From assembly GCA_041691815.1 (NCBI GenBank), contig JBEPTZ010000042.1, positions 1 through 33,354 on the forward strand: a stretch of 33,354 nucleotides of DNA. Reading direction: 5' to 3'. Below are positions 11,890 to 19,111 of this stretch, piece by piece. Position 1 is the stretch's first letter. Each line of letters starts with the position of its first letter. A model generated the notes under the pieces. That model was given only the letters and a program-made list of their open reading frames with translations, was not told the origin of the DNA and ran no database searches. The stretch comes from 70-18 sp041691815. GTDB lineage: Bacteria; Pseudomonadota; Alphaproteobacteria; Acetobacterales; Acetobacteraceae. A program made the position numbers and the translations under genes.

Positions 11890-12258
11890 ATGATCTCCGT
11901 CGAGAGCAATCTGGAAGTCGCCGACAACTCGGGCGCCAAGCGCGTGCAGTGCATCAAGGTGCTGGGCGGGTCCAAGCGCAAGACCGCCTCGGTGGGCGAT
12001 ATCATCGTGGTTTCCGTGAAGGACGCGATCCCCCGTGGCAAGGTCAAGAAGGGTGACGTGCATCAGGCCGTCATCGTGCGCACCAGCTTCGCCGTGCGTC
12101 GGGCCGATGGCAGCGCGATCCGGTTCGACCGCAATGCCGCCGTGCTGATCAACAAGCAGCAGGAGCCGATCGGCACCCGCATCTTTGGCCCGGTGGTTCG
12201 CGAACTCCGCGCCAGGAAGTTCATGAAGATCATCTCTCTCGCGCCGGAGGTGCTGTGA
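11890..12258 (+). CDS. rplN: Large ribosomal subunit protein L14
   Basis: L14 forms an inter-subunit bridge and binds 23S rRNA; it is also the docking site of the silencing factor RsfS. The 122-residue product (MISVESNLEVADNSGAKRVQ, RRADGSAIRFDRNAAVLIN, GTRIFGPVVRELR) is typical at every position I can judge. GGAGAG precedes the ATG. Its TGA shares its final A with the ATG of rplX. Confidence 0.99.
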   Translation: MISVESNLEVADNSGAKRVQCIKVLGGSKRKTASVGDIIVVSVKDAIPRGKVKKGDVHQAVIVRTSFAVRRADGSAIRFDRNAAVLINKQQEPIGTRIFGPVVRELRARKFMKIISLAPEVL

Positions 12259-12578
12259 TGGCCGCGCGCATTCGCAAGGGTGACTCCGTACTGGTGATCA
12301 GTGGCGCAGACCGCGGCAAGCGCGGCGAAGTGCTGCGGGTGCTGCCGAAGGCGGAACGCGCCGTGGTTCAGGGCGTGAATGTCGCCAAGAAGCACACCAA
12401 GCCGCGCGGCATGGGCCAGCCTGGCGGGATCGTCGAGGTGGAGGCGACCATCCATCTGTCGAATCTCAAGTTGGTGGACCCCAAGACCGATGCCCCGACC
12501 AAGGTGGCATTCCGGGTGTTGGAAGACGGCCGCAAAGTCCGCGTTGCCAAGGTCAACGGCAACGTGATCGAGAGCTGA
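12258..12578 (+). CDS. rplX: Large ribosomal subunit protein L24
   Basis: L24 is one of the two assembly initiators of the 50S subunit and has a KOW domain. The 106-residue product has IRKGDSVLVISGADRGKRGEVLRVLP (KOW motif, given here only as its key region), VNVAKKHTKP and GGIVEVEATIHLSNL. I chose the ATG at 12258, 7 bases after GGAGG and sharing one base with the rplN stop; a GTG three bases earlier is possible and would add a single residue. Confidence 0.97.
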   Translation: MAARIRKGDSVLVISGADRGKRGEVLRVLPKAERAVVQGVNVAKKHTKPRGMGQPGGIVEVEATIHLSNLKLVDPKTDAPTKVAFRVLEDGRKVRVAKVNGNVIES

Positions 12579-12588
12579 GGAGGCCATT

Positions 12589-13284
12589 ATGAGCGGCACG
12601 AAGAAAGCCCCAGCCAAAGGCGGCAAGCCGGCGGTCGGCAAGGGTGGTGGCACCGGCGGCCCTGGCGCGGCGGTTGTCCCGTCGCGCGGTCGCGGCGAGG
12701 TCAGCTACAAGCCCGAGGCCGAGTCCAAAGCCGGAACCGGCGCGGTTCCGCGTATGCAGCAGCGCTACATGGATAGCATCCGCAAGGCGCTGCAGGAGGA
12801 GTTCGGCTATACCAACCCGATGCAGGTGCCGAAGCTGGAGAAGATCGTCATCAATATGGGCGTCGGCGAAGCCGCCGGCGATCAGAAGGTGCTCGATGCC
12901 GCGGTCAGCGAACTGGCGTTGATCAGCGGTCAGCGCCCGATCAAGACCGTCGCCAAGAAGGCGATCGCCGGTTTCAAGATCCGCAAGGGGCTGCCGATCG
13001 GCTGCAAGGTCACGCTGCGCAAGACACGGATGTACGAATTCCTCGATCGCCTGGTGACCATCGCGATGCCGCGCGTGCGTGACTTCCGCGGCATCACTGG
13101 CAAGGGCTTCGATGGCCGTGGCAACTTCGCCATGGGCATGAAAGAGCAGATCGTGTTCCCGGAGATCGTCTACGACCGGGTCGACAAGATCCGCGGCATG
13201 GACATCGTCTTCGTCACCACGGCACGCAACGACGCCGAGGCGAAGGCGCTGCTGAAGCAGTTCGATATCCCGTTCGCCGCCTAG
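12589..13284 (+). CDS. rplE: Large ribosomal subunit protein L5 with long N-terminal extension
   Basis: L5 binds 5S rRNA in the central protuberance and contacts P-site tRNA. The product is 231 residues against about 179 for E. coli. Homology begins near residue 52 (RMQQRYMDSIRKALQEEFGY, then NPMQVPKLEKIVINMGVGEA). Residues 1-50 are rich in Gly, Lys, Ala and Pro and look disordered. The extension is likely real, because GAGGAGG lies 7 bases before the ATG at 12589 while the internal ATG at 12754 has no such site. My recollection is that related Acetobacteraceae also have long L5 N-termini; a BLAST of residues 1-55 would settle it. Confidence 0.97.
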   Translation: MSGTKKAPAKGGKPAVGKGGGTGGPGAAVVPSRGRGEVSYKPEAESKAGTGAVPRMQQRYMDSIRKALQEEFGYTNPMQVPKLEKIVINMGVGEAAGDQKVLDAAVSELALISGQRPIKTVAKKAIAGFKIRKGLPIGCKVTLRKTRMYEFLDRLVTIAMPRVRDFRGITGKGFDGRGNFAMGMKEQIVFPEIVYDRVDKIRGMDIVFVTTARNDAEAKALLKQFDIPFAA

Positions 13285-13327
13285 CGCGAACGGATTTCAG
13301 GCTTAACGACTATCGGTTTGGAAAACC

Positions 13328-13343
13328 GTCGGCCACGGCCGAC
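13328..13343 (+). other. Small hairpin between rplE and rpsN
   Basis: GTCGGC (13328-13333) pairs with GCCGAC (13338-13343) over a CACG loop. It lies in the 81-base rplE-rpsN gap, eight bases before the GGAGG (13351-13355) of rpsN. It may insulate the ribosome-binding site; no T-run follows. Confidence 0.35.
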
Positions 13344-13365
13344 AGGTTCCGGAGGATGAGACAGG

Positions 13366-13671
13366 ATGGCGAAGACGTCTGCAGTGAATCGCAACGCCAA
13401 GCGGGAACGGATGGCGGCGCGCGACAAGGGCAAGCGCGCGACCCTCAAGGCGATCGTGATGGACCGCACGCTGGCGGTCGAGGATCGGTTCGATGCGTCG
13501 ATGAAGCTGGCGCAACTGCCGCGCAACGGCGCCGCGATCCGTGTGCGGCTGCGCTGCGAGGTCAGCGGCCGCGCGCGCGCGAATTATCGCAAGTTCAAGC
13601 TTAGCCGCATCGCGCTGCGCGACCTGGCCAGCGCCGGACAGATTCCCGGCATGGTCAAGGCGAGCTGGTAA
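13366..13671 (+). CDS. rpsN: Small ribosomal subunit protein S14, zinc-independent long form
   Basis: S14 is a 30S head protein needed late in assembly. The 101-residue product is the long C-minus form: it has a single cysteine (RLRCEVSGRARANYRKFKLSRI) instead of the two CxxC pairs of the zinc form. The N-terminus MAKTSAVNRNAKRERMAARD and C-terminus ALRDLASAGQIPGMVKASW are typical. GGAGG lies 10 bases before the ATG. An ATG ten bases upstream in another frame is a shadow. Confidence 0.99.
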   Translation: MAKTSAVNRNAKRERMAARDKGKRATLKAIVMDRTLAVEDRFDASMKLAQLPRNGAAIRVRLRCEVSGRARANYRKFKLSRIALRDLASAGQIPGMVKASW

Positions 13672-13683
13672 GAGGTACGGCAC

Positions 13684-14082
13684 ATGTCACTCTCCGATCC
13701 CGTGGGCGATATGCTCACCCGCATCCGCAATGCCCAGCGTTCGCGCCACGCGGTGTGCGTCTCGCCGGCCTCCCGGCTGCGCGCCAACCTGCTGGACGCG
13801 CTGAAGCGTGAAGGCTTCATTCGCGGCTTTTCCGCCGAGGAAGTGCGGCCCGGCATCTCGCAGCTGCGCATAGAGCTGAAATACAACGAAGGCGAGCCGG
13901 TGATCAAAGAGATCACCCGCGTCTCCAAGCCTGGCCGACGCGTCTATTCCAAGATCAAGGAGTTGCCGCGGGTCTATGCCGGCCTGGGCATTTCCATTCT
14001 GTCGACCCCCCGCGGGGTGTTGAGCGACGCCGAGGCTCGCGCTGCCAATGTTGGCGGCGAAGTCCTCTGCCGCGTGTTCTGA
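13684..14082 (+). CDS. rpsH: Small ribosomal subunit protein S8
   Basis: S8 binds the central domain of 16S rRNA and in E. coli represses the spc operon. The 132-residue product has SDPVGDMLTRIRNAQRS at the start, RVSKPGRRVYSKIKELPRV in the middle and the family ending GGEVLCRVF. It follows rpsN by 12 bases, with AGAGGTA upstream of the ATG. Confidence 0.99.
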   Translation: MSLSDPVGDMLTRIRNAQRSRHAVCVSPASRLRANLLDALKREGFIRGFSAEEVRPGISQLRIELKYNEGEPVIKEITRVSKPGRRVYSKIKELPRVYAGLGISILSTPRGVLSDAEARAANVGGEVLCRVF

Positions 14083-14095
14083 GGAGGAACCGGCA

Positions 14096-14629
14096 ATGTC
14101 GCGTGTAGGCAAATACCCGGTCGAGATCCCGGCCGGCGTGCAGGTTGCGGTGATCGGCCGCACCCTGACCGCCAAGGGGAAGCTCGGCGAACTGTCGCTC
14201 GATCTCACCGAGCATGTCGAGACCACGGTCGAAGGCAGCAAGGTCACGGTCGTTCCCCGGGACAAGACCGCACCGTCGCGGATGATGTGGGGCACCACGC
14301 GCGCCAACGTCGCCAACATGGTCGTCGGCGTGTCCACTGGTTACAGCAAGACGCTGGAGATCACCGGCACCGGCTATCGCGCCGCGGTCAACGGCTCCAA
14401 CCTGGTGATCAACCTGGGGTTTTCCCACGATGTGATCTTCGCGATCCCGAAGGGCATTACGGTTGTGTGCGAAAAGCCGACCACCATCAAGATCGCCGGC
14501 GTTGACAAGCGGCTGGTCGGCCAGGTTTGCGCCGAGATCCGTGCCTGGCGTCCGCCCGAGCCGTATAAGGGCAAGGGCGTGAAGTTCGAGGGCGAGGCGA
14601 TCCGCCGCAAGGAAGGCAAGAAGAAGTAA
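14096..14629 (+). CDS. rplF: Large ribosomal subunit protein L6
   Basis: L6 sits near the factor-binding site and the base of the L7/L12 stalk. The 177-residue product begins MSRVGKYPVEIPAGVQVAV, shows the two repeated L6 domains, and ends with the conserved IRAWRPPEPYKGKGVKFEGE region. I chose the ATG at 14096, 6 bases after GAGGAGGAA; the frame stays open further upstream inside rpsH without homology. Confidence 0.99.
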   Translation: MSRVGKYPVEIPAGVQVAVIGRTLTAKGKLGELSLDLTEHVETTVEGSKVTVVPRDKTAPSRMMWGTTRANVANMVVGVSTGYSKTLEITGTGYRAAVNGSNLVINLGFSHDVIFAIPKGITVVCEKPTTIKIAGVDKRLVGQVCAEIRAWRPPEPYKGKGVKFEGEAIRRKEGKKK

Positions 14630-14630
14630 G

Positions 14631-14993
14631 ATGAGCGAGAACAAGGATCTGCAGCAGCGTCGGCGGACCCGCCTGCGCTTCCAGCTGCGCCGCAAGTCAG
14701 GCGGCCGCGCGCGTCTGTCGGTGTTCCGCTCGGGCAAGAACATCTACGCCCAGGTGATCGACGACGTGGCGGGCAAGACCGTGGCCGCCGCGTCCAGCCT
14801 GGACCGCGATCTGCGCGCCACGCTCAAGACCGGGGCGGACAAGGATGCCGCCGCCGCGGTCGGCAAGCTGGTGGCGGAACGGGCGTTAGCGGCCGGCATC
14901 ACCGATGTGGTGTTCGATCGCGGCTCCTACCTGTATCACGGCCGCGTCAAGGCGCTGGCGGAGGCTGCCCGCGAGGGCGGTCTGGCCTTCTAA
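14631..14993 (+). CDS. rplR: Large ribosomal subunit protein L18
   Basis: L18 carries 5S rRNA into the large subunit together with L5 and L25. The 120-residue product has RLRFQLRRKSGGRARLSVFRSGKNIYAQVIDD-type sequence (family core) and ends FDRGSYLYHGRVKALAEAAREGGLAF. The ATG starts one base after the rplF stop, so it is probably translated by coupling. Confidence 0.99.
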   Translation: MSENKDLQQRRRTRLRFQLRRKSGGRARLSVFRSGKNIYAQVIDDVAGKTVAAASSLDRDLRATLKTGADKDAAAAVGKLVAERALAAGITDVVFDRGSYLYHGRVKALAEAAREGGLAF

Positions 14994-15005
14994 GGGGAAT
15001 GCAGC

Positions 15006-15581
15006 ATGGCACGTGAACCCAGGGACGGCCGCAGCGGCGGCGGACGCGAGCGCGACCGCGACGGCGGCGACGACCTGATCGACAAATTGGTCACCATCAA
15101 CCGCGTGGCCAAGGTGGTGAAGGGCGGCCGTCGGTTCGCCTTCGCCGCATTGGTGGTGGTTGGCGACCAGAAAGGCCGCGTCGGTTACGGCGCCGGCAAG
15201 GCGCGTGAGGTGCCGGAGGCCATCCGCAAGGCCACCGATCGCGCCAAGCGCACCATGATCCGGGTACCGATGAAGGAAGGCCGCACGTTGCACCACGACA
15301 GCAACGGGCACTTTGGTGCCGGCAAGGTGGTGCTGCGCAGCGCCTCGGCCGGCACCGGCATCATCGCCGGCGGCCCGATGCGCGCGGTGTTCGAGAGCCT
15401 GGGGATCGGTGACGTCGTGGCCAAGAGCTTCGGCAGCCGCAACCCGCATAACATGGTCAAGGCCACGTTCGACGCCCTGCAGCGTTGCGCCAGCCCCCGC
15501 TCGGTGGCGGCGCGCCGCGGCAAAAAGGTCTCCGACCTGCTGGGCAAGCGCGATGCGCCGCAGGAGACTGCTGATGCCTGA
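15006..15581 (+). CDS. rpsE: Small ribosomal subunit protein S5
   Basis: S5 is at the mRNA entry channel and influences decoding fidelity. The 191-residue product has an Arg/Gly/Asp-rich N-terminal stretch of about 20 residues, then LIDKLVTINRVAKVVKGGRRFAF, the double-stranded RNA-binding-like domain, and GAGKVVLRSASAGTGIIAGGPMR. The alphaproteobacterial length is normal. Its last 8 bases overlap the start of rpmD. Confidence 0.99.
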   Translation: MAREPRDGRSGGGRERDRDGGDDLIDKLVTINRVAKVVKGGRRFAFAALVVVGDQKGRVGYGAGKAREVPEAIRKATDRAKRTMIRVPMKEGRTLHHDSNGHFGAGKVVLRSASAGTGIIAGGPMRAVFESLGIGDVVAKSFGSRNPHNMVKATFDALQRCASPRSVAARRGKKVSDLLGKRDAPQETADA

Positions 15582-15765
15582 CAAGAAGATGGTCCGCGTG
15601 ATCCAGGTCAACTCCGGCCTGGGCCGCAAGCCCGGCCAGCAGGCGACGCTGGTTGGCCTCGGGCTGAACAAGATCCGCAGCAGCCGCGAACTGGAGGATA
15701 CCCCCTCGGTGCGCGGGATGATCCGCAAGGTTGCCCATCTGATCAAGGTGGAGGAGTTGTCCTGA
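15574..15765 (+). CDS. rpmD: Large ribosomal subunit protein L30
   Basis: L30 is a small 50S protein. The 63-residue product (MPDKKMVRVIQVNSGLGRK, LVGLGLNKIRSSRELEDTPS, ending LIKVEELS) is typical. The ATG lies within the last codons of rpsE in another frame, with GGAG 7 bases upstream, so the two genes overlap by 8 bases. Confidence 0.98.
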   Translation: MPDKKMVRVIQVNSGLGRKPGQQATLVGLGLNKIRSSRELEDTPSVRGMIRKVAHLIKVEELS

Positions 15766-15796
15766 CCGGCAACGGTGAGGACGGAAGGGAATTTCG

Positions 15797-16282
15797 ATGA
15801 ACCTGAACGAACTGCGCGACAATCCCGGCTCGCGCCTGAAGTCCAAGCGTCTTGGCCGCGGCATCGGTTCCGGCAAGGGCAAGACCTCGGGCAAGGGCGT
15901 CAAGGGCCAGAAGGCGCGTGAAGGCGTGTCGCTGAACGGCTTCGAAGGCGGTCAGCTGCCGATCTACCGCCGGCTGCCGAAGCGGGGATTCAAGAACATC
16001 TTCCGCAAGGTGTACGCGCCGGTGAACCTGTCGGCGCTATCCAAGGCGATCGAGGCCGGCCGCATCAACGCCGCCGAACCGATCACCGAGGCGGTGCTGA
16101 CCGGCGCCGGGCTGGTACGCGGCGGCAAGGTGGATGGCGTGCGCCTGCTGGGCAATGGTGACATCAGCGTGGCCGTCACCATCACCGTCTCGGGCGCTTC
16201 GGTGTCCGCGATTGCGGCGGTGGAGACGGCGGGCGGCAGCGTCACCACCACGGTTGCGCCGAAGGTTGCGAAGGAAGCATAG
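15797..16282 (+). CDS. rplO: Large ribosomal subunit protein L15
   Basis: L15 is a late-assembly 50S protein. The 161-residue product begins MNLNELRDNPGSRLKSKRLGR and has the Gly/Lys-rich extended segment GIGSGKGKTSGKGVKGQKAREG and the motif FEGGQLPIYRRLPKRGF. The C-terminal globular domain is Ala/Val-rich. AGGGAA lies upstream of the ATG. It precedes secY by 96 bases, the conserved order of the spc operon. Confidence 0.99.
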   Translation: MNLNELRDNPGSRLKSKRLGRGIGSGKGKTSGKGVKGQKAREGVSLNGFEGGQLPIYRRLPKRGFKNIFRKVYAPVNLSALSKAIEAGRINAAEPITEAVLTGAGLVRGGKVDGVRLLGNGDISVAVTITVSGASVSAIAAVETAGGSVTTTVAPKVAKEA

Positions 16283-16329
16283 GCAGCCGGAGCGCTTCCT
16301 TCCTTCCTCCCAACCGGCTAAGAGAGCAC

Positions 16330-16355
16330 GGCGCCGCGGCACCCCCGCCGGCGCC
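16330..16355 (+). other. Hairpin between rplO and secY
   Basis: GGCGCCG (16330-16336) pairs with CGGCGCC (16349-16355) around a 12-base C-rich loop. It is 23 bases upstream of the secY ATG, in a 96-base gap. Like the other hairpins of the cluster it has no T-run. It may set the ratio of ribosomal protein to SecY synthesis. Confidence 0.45.
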
Positions 16356-16378
16356 GCGCGCAATTTGGGAATACGCAT

Positions 16379-17725
16379 ATGGCGTCGGCGGCCGAACAGC
16401 TCGCTTCCAGCATGAATCTCGGTGTGCTTTCCAAGGCCACCGAACTGAAGAAGCGCATCTGGTTCACTTTGGGAGCGCTGCTGGTCTACCGCATCGGCAC
16501 CTATATCCCGGTGCCTGGTGTGGATGCCCATGTGATGGGCGAGATGATGGCGCAGCACAGCGGCGGCATCCTAGGGATGTTCGACATGTTCAGCGGCGGC
16601 GCGCTCGGCCGTATGACGGTGTTCGCGCTGAACATCATGCCCTACATCAGCGCCAGCATCATCATCCAGCTGATGACCGCTGCGGTGCCGACGTTGGAAG
16701 CGCTGAAGAAAGAGGGTGAGAGCGGCCGCAAGAAGCTCAACCAGTACACCCGCTATCTCACGGTGCTGATCGCCTTGGTGCAGTCCTACGGCATTGCCAT
16801 CGGGCTGGAGGGGATGCGCGGCAGCTCCGGCCCGGCAGTGATCGATCCCGGCGGCTTCTTCCTGCTGTCCAGCGTCGTCACCCTGGTCGGCGGCACCATG
16901 TTCCTGATGTGGATCGGCGAGCAGATCACCGCGCGCGGCATCGGCAACGGCACCAGCCTGATCATCATGGCCGGCATCGTCGCCAACCTGCCGAGCGCAT
17001 TGGCGACGCTGCTGGAACTGGGCCGCACCGGCGCGCTGAGCCCGGTGTTCATCGTGGTTTTTCTGGTGCTCGCGGTGGCAGTGGTCGCCTTCATCGTGTT
17101 CATGGAGCGCGCGCAGCGCCGGGTCGTCATCCAGTATCCGAAGCGCCAGGTCGGCCAGCGCATGTTCGGCGGCGACTCGACGCATATGCCGCTCAAGGTC
17201 AACACCTCCGGCGTGATCCCGCCGATTTTCGCCAGCTCCATCCTGCTGGTGCCGGCGACCATCGTCGGCTTCTCCGGCAACTCGGGCGAACCGGGTATCA
17301 TGCAGACGATCGGCAACCTGCTGTCGCACGGCGCGCCGCTCTATCTGATCTCCTACGCCGCGATGATCATCTTCTTCTGCTACTTCTACACTGCGGTGGT
17401 GTTCAACCCGGAGGAGACGGCGGATAACCTGAAGAAATACGGCGGCTTCATCCCCGGTATTCGCCCGGGCAGGGCCACCGCGGATTATTTCGACCATATC
17501 CTCACCCGCATCACCACGGTCGGCGCGCTCTACGTGGCGGCGGTCTGTCTGCTGCCCGAGATCCTCATCAGCAAATACGGCGTGCCCTTCTACTTTGGCG
17601 GCACCAGCCTGATGATTATCGTTTCCGTAACCATGGACACGGTCACCCAAATCCAGTCTCATCTGCTCGCGCATCAATACGAAGGCCTGATCAAGAAGGC
17701 GCGGGTGAAGGGGCGAGGGCGTTGA
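16379..17725 (+). CDS. secY: Preprotein translocase subunit SecY
   Basis: SecY is the channel-forming inner-membrane subunit of the Sec translocon, with SecE and SecG. The 448-residue protein has ten hydrophobic segments. It shows IGTYIPVPGVD, GGALGRMTVFALNIMPYISASII, the cytosolic loop RRVVIQYPKRQVGQRMFGGDSTHMPLKVN and the plug/channel-region segment SGVIPPIFASSILLVPAT, all family hallmarks (given here as region names). GGGA lies before the ATG. Its TGA overlaps the TTG start of adk. The gene is complete, with no frameshift. Confidence 0.99.
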   Translation: MASAAEQLASSMNLGVLSKATELKKRIWFTLGALLVYRIGTYIPVPGVDAHVMGEMMAQHSGGILGMFDMFSGGALGRMTVFALNIMPYISASIIIQLMTAAVPTLEALKKEGESGRKKLNQYTRYLTVLIALVQSYGIAIGLEGMRGSSGPAVIDPGGFFLLSSVVTLVGGTMFLMWIGEQITARGIGNGTSLIIMAGIVANLPSALATLLELGRTGALSPVFIVVFLVLAVAVVAFIVFMERAQRRVVIQYPKRQVGQRMFGGDSTHMPLKVNTSGVIPPIFASSILLVPATIVGFSGNSGEPGIMQTIGNLLSHGAPLYLISYAAMIIFFCYFYTAVVFNPEETADNLKKYGGFIPGIRPGRATADYFDHILTRITTVGALYVAAVCLLPEILISKYGVPFYFGGTSLMIIVSVTMDTVTQIQSHLLAHQYEGLIKKARVKGRGR

Positions 17726-18387
17726 ATCTGATTTTGCTGGGGCCGCCGGGGGCGGGCAAGGGAACACAGGCGAAGCGGCTGCAAGAGCGCTACGGTGTCG
17801 TGCAGATCTCCACCGGCGACATGCTGCGCGCCGAGGTTGCCGCCGGCAGTGAGGTCGGGTTGCAGGCCAGGGCGGTGATGCAGGCCGGCCAACTGGTTTC
17901 CGACGACATCCTGATCCGCATGCTGGCCAGTCGCATCGCGCGCCCGGATTGCGCCCGTGGCTTCATCCTCGACGGCTTCCCGCGCACCGTGCCCCAGGCC
18001 GTAGCGCTCGACAGCATGCTGGCGGGCAAGGGGCTGGCACTCGACGCGGTGATCGAACTGAAGGTCGATGACGAGGCCCTGGTGGAGCGTATCGCAGGCC
18101 GCTACAGCTGCGCCAGGTGCGGCGCCGGCTACCATGATAGCTTCCAGCGGCCGAAAATCGCCGGCGTCTGCGATGCCTGTGGCAGCACCGAGTTCGTCCG
18201 CCGCGCCGACGACAATCGCGAGACCGTCGCCGCCCGCCTTGCCGCCTATCACAGCCAGACGGCGCCAATCCTGCCGCACTACGCGGCGCTCGGCCGGTTG
18301 CATCGGGTCGATGGCATGGCGGAGATCGATACCGTCACCGCCGCGCTGATCGCCCTGCTGGACCACTTGCGGGGCAGCTCTGCGTGA
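17722..18387 (+). CDS. adk: Adenylate kinase, TTG start, four-cysteine (zinc-type) LID
   Basis: Adk interconverts ATP + AMP and 2 ADP in the cytoplasm. The 221-residue protein has the P-loop GPPGAGKGT at residues 7-15, the NMP-binding DGFPRT at 84-89 and the long LID. The LID holds C130, C133, C150 and C153, a CxxC...CxxC pattern that in other adenylate kinases binds zinc; E. coli Adk lacks it. Translation must begin at the TTG at 17722: no in-frame ATG or GTG precedes the P-loop and the next ATG falls after it. The start shares three bases with the secY stop (TTGA), with GAGGG close upstream, so expression should be coupled to secY. Confidence 0.97.
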   Translation: MNLILLGPPGAGKGTQAKRLQERYGVVQISTGDMLRAEVAAGSEVGLQARAVMQAGQLVSDDILIRMLASRIARPDCARGFILDGFPRTVPQAVALDSMLAGKGLALDAVIELKVDDEALVERIAGRYSCARCGAGYHDSFQRPKIAGVCDACGSTEFVRRADDNRETVAARLAAYHSQTAPILPHYAALGRLHRVDGMAEIDTVTAALIALLDHLRGSSA

Positions 18388-18399
18388 ACAAATCCTTTG

Positions 18400-18417
18400 G
18401 ATCACGCAAACGTGATC
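18400..18417. promoter_or_regulatory. 7-bp perfect inverted repeat just upstream of the rpsM promoter
   Basis: GATCACG (18400-18406) and CGTGATC (18411-18417) form a perfect inverted repeat with a CAAA centre. It ends 8 bases before the -35 element, where an activator or repressor could bind. It could also be a hairpin at the 3' end of the secY-adk transcript; there is no T-run. Confidence 0.4.
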
Positions 18418-18425
18418 GGCGTGCG

Positions 18426-18462
18426 TTGACTCATCAGGAGGCGTAGCTATAGTGCGCGCCCT
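18426..18462 (+). promoter_or_regulatory. Strong promoter of the rpsM-rpsK-rpoA-rplQ operon
   Basis: TTGACT (18426-18431), a 16-base spacer and TATAGT (18448-18453, five of six consensus bases) make the best promoter in the window. CGCGCCCT follows one base after the -10, exactly as at the rpsL promoter. The transcript should start near 18459-18461. Confidence 0.8.
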
Positions 18463-18627
18463 TGGCAGCACCCGGCACCCGGGCGCTGTGTTGTGTATTA
18501 CCCATGGCCTCGTGGTGCCGGGCCGGGCGCATAGCCCGGGCGGCGCAAGCGGGGGCGGATCAGACAGCCGGGGTGCTCAATGCCCGGCTCGCCGGGAGTG
18601 ATCCCGGTGTTGAAGGAGTGACAAAGC
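18463..18627 (+). promoter_or_regulatory. Structured 5' leader of the alpha operon
   Basis: About 165 non-coding bases lie between the promoter and the rpsM GTG. Two hairpins are clear: CCGGGC (18523-18528) with GCCCGG (18534-18539), and CCGGGA (18592-18597) with TCCCGG (18602-18607) over GTGA, a GNRA-type tetraloop. The second ends 5 bases before the AAGGAG ribosome-binding site. In E. coli protein S4 represses this operon at a pseudoknot; rpsD, encoding S4, is not in this operon here, so any feedback ligand is probably different. Confidence 0.5.
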
Positions 18628-19005
18628 GTGGCGCGTATTGCCGGCGTGAATATCCCGACCAACAAGCGGGTCACCATCAGCCTTCGCTACATTTTTGGCA
18701 TCGGCCCGGCGAAGGCGCAGGACATCTGCACCAAGCTGTCGATCCCGGATGAGCGTCGGGTCAACCAGCTCTCCGACGAGGAGGTGCTGCGGATCCGCGA
18801 ACTGATCGATCGCGAATACCGCGTCGAGGGCGATCTGCGTCGCGAGACGGCGATGAACATCAAGCGCCTGATGGACCTCGGCTGCTACCGCGGTCTGCGC
18901 CATCGCCGTGGCCTGCCGGTGCGCGGCCAGCGCACCCACACCAATGCACGCACCCGCAAGGGCAAGGCAGTGGCGATCGCCGGCAAGAAGAAGGTGACGA
19001 AGTAG
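18628..19005 (+). CDS. rpsM: Small ribosomal subunit protein S13
   Basis: S13 is in the 30S head and makes bridges with the 50S subunit and P-site tRNA. The 125-residue product MARIAGVNIPTNKRVTISLR, with RHRRGLPVRGQRTHTNARTRKG near the C-terminus (key region), is typical. It starts with GTG at 18628, with AAGGAGTG 8 bases upstream; no ATG in frame nearby would keep the N-terminus. rpmJ and infA, its frequent upstream neighbours elsewhere, are absent. Confidence 0.99.
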   Translation: MARIAGVNIPTNKRVTISLRYIFGIGPAKAQDICTKLSIPDERRVNQLSDEEVLRIRELIDREYRVEGDLRRETAMNIKRLMDLGCYRGLRHRRGLPVRGQRTHTNARTRKGKAVAIAGKKKVTK

Positions 19006-19053
19006 GGCCTTGCCCTGCCTCGCCTTTCGCCGTTCGGCAGACTGAATTCGGCT

Positions 19054-19083
19054 GCGGCGTTGCCGGACACCCCGGCACGCCGC
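19054..19083 (+). other. 12-bp hairpin between rpsM and rpsK
   Basis: GCGGCG (19054-19059) plus TGCCGG (19061-19066) pair with CCGGCA (19072-19077) and CGCCGC (19078-19083), with one bulged T at 19060 and an ACACC loop. It fills the middle of a 106-base gap and is followed by a pyrimidine-rich stretch, not a T-run. A processing or partial termination role is inference. Confidence 0.55.
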
Positions 19084-19111
19084 TTCCCCTTGTTGGATAG
19101 GACGATTGTAC

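Noticed and set aside
12754..13284. Starting L5 at the internal ATG to match the usual family length
   Set aside because: GAGGAGG is placed before the upstream ATG at 12589 and not before 12754, and the gap to rplX would become unusually long.
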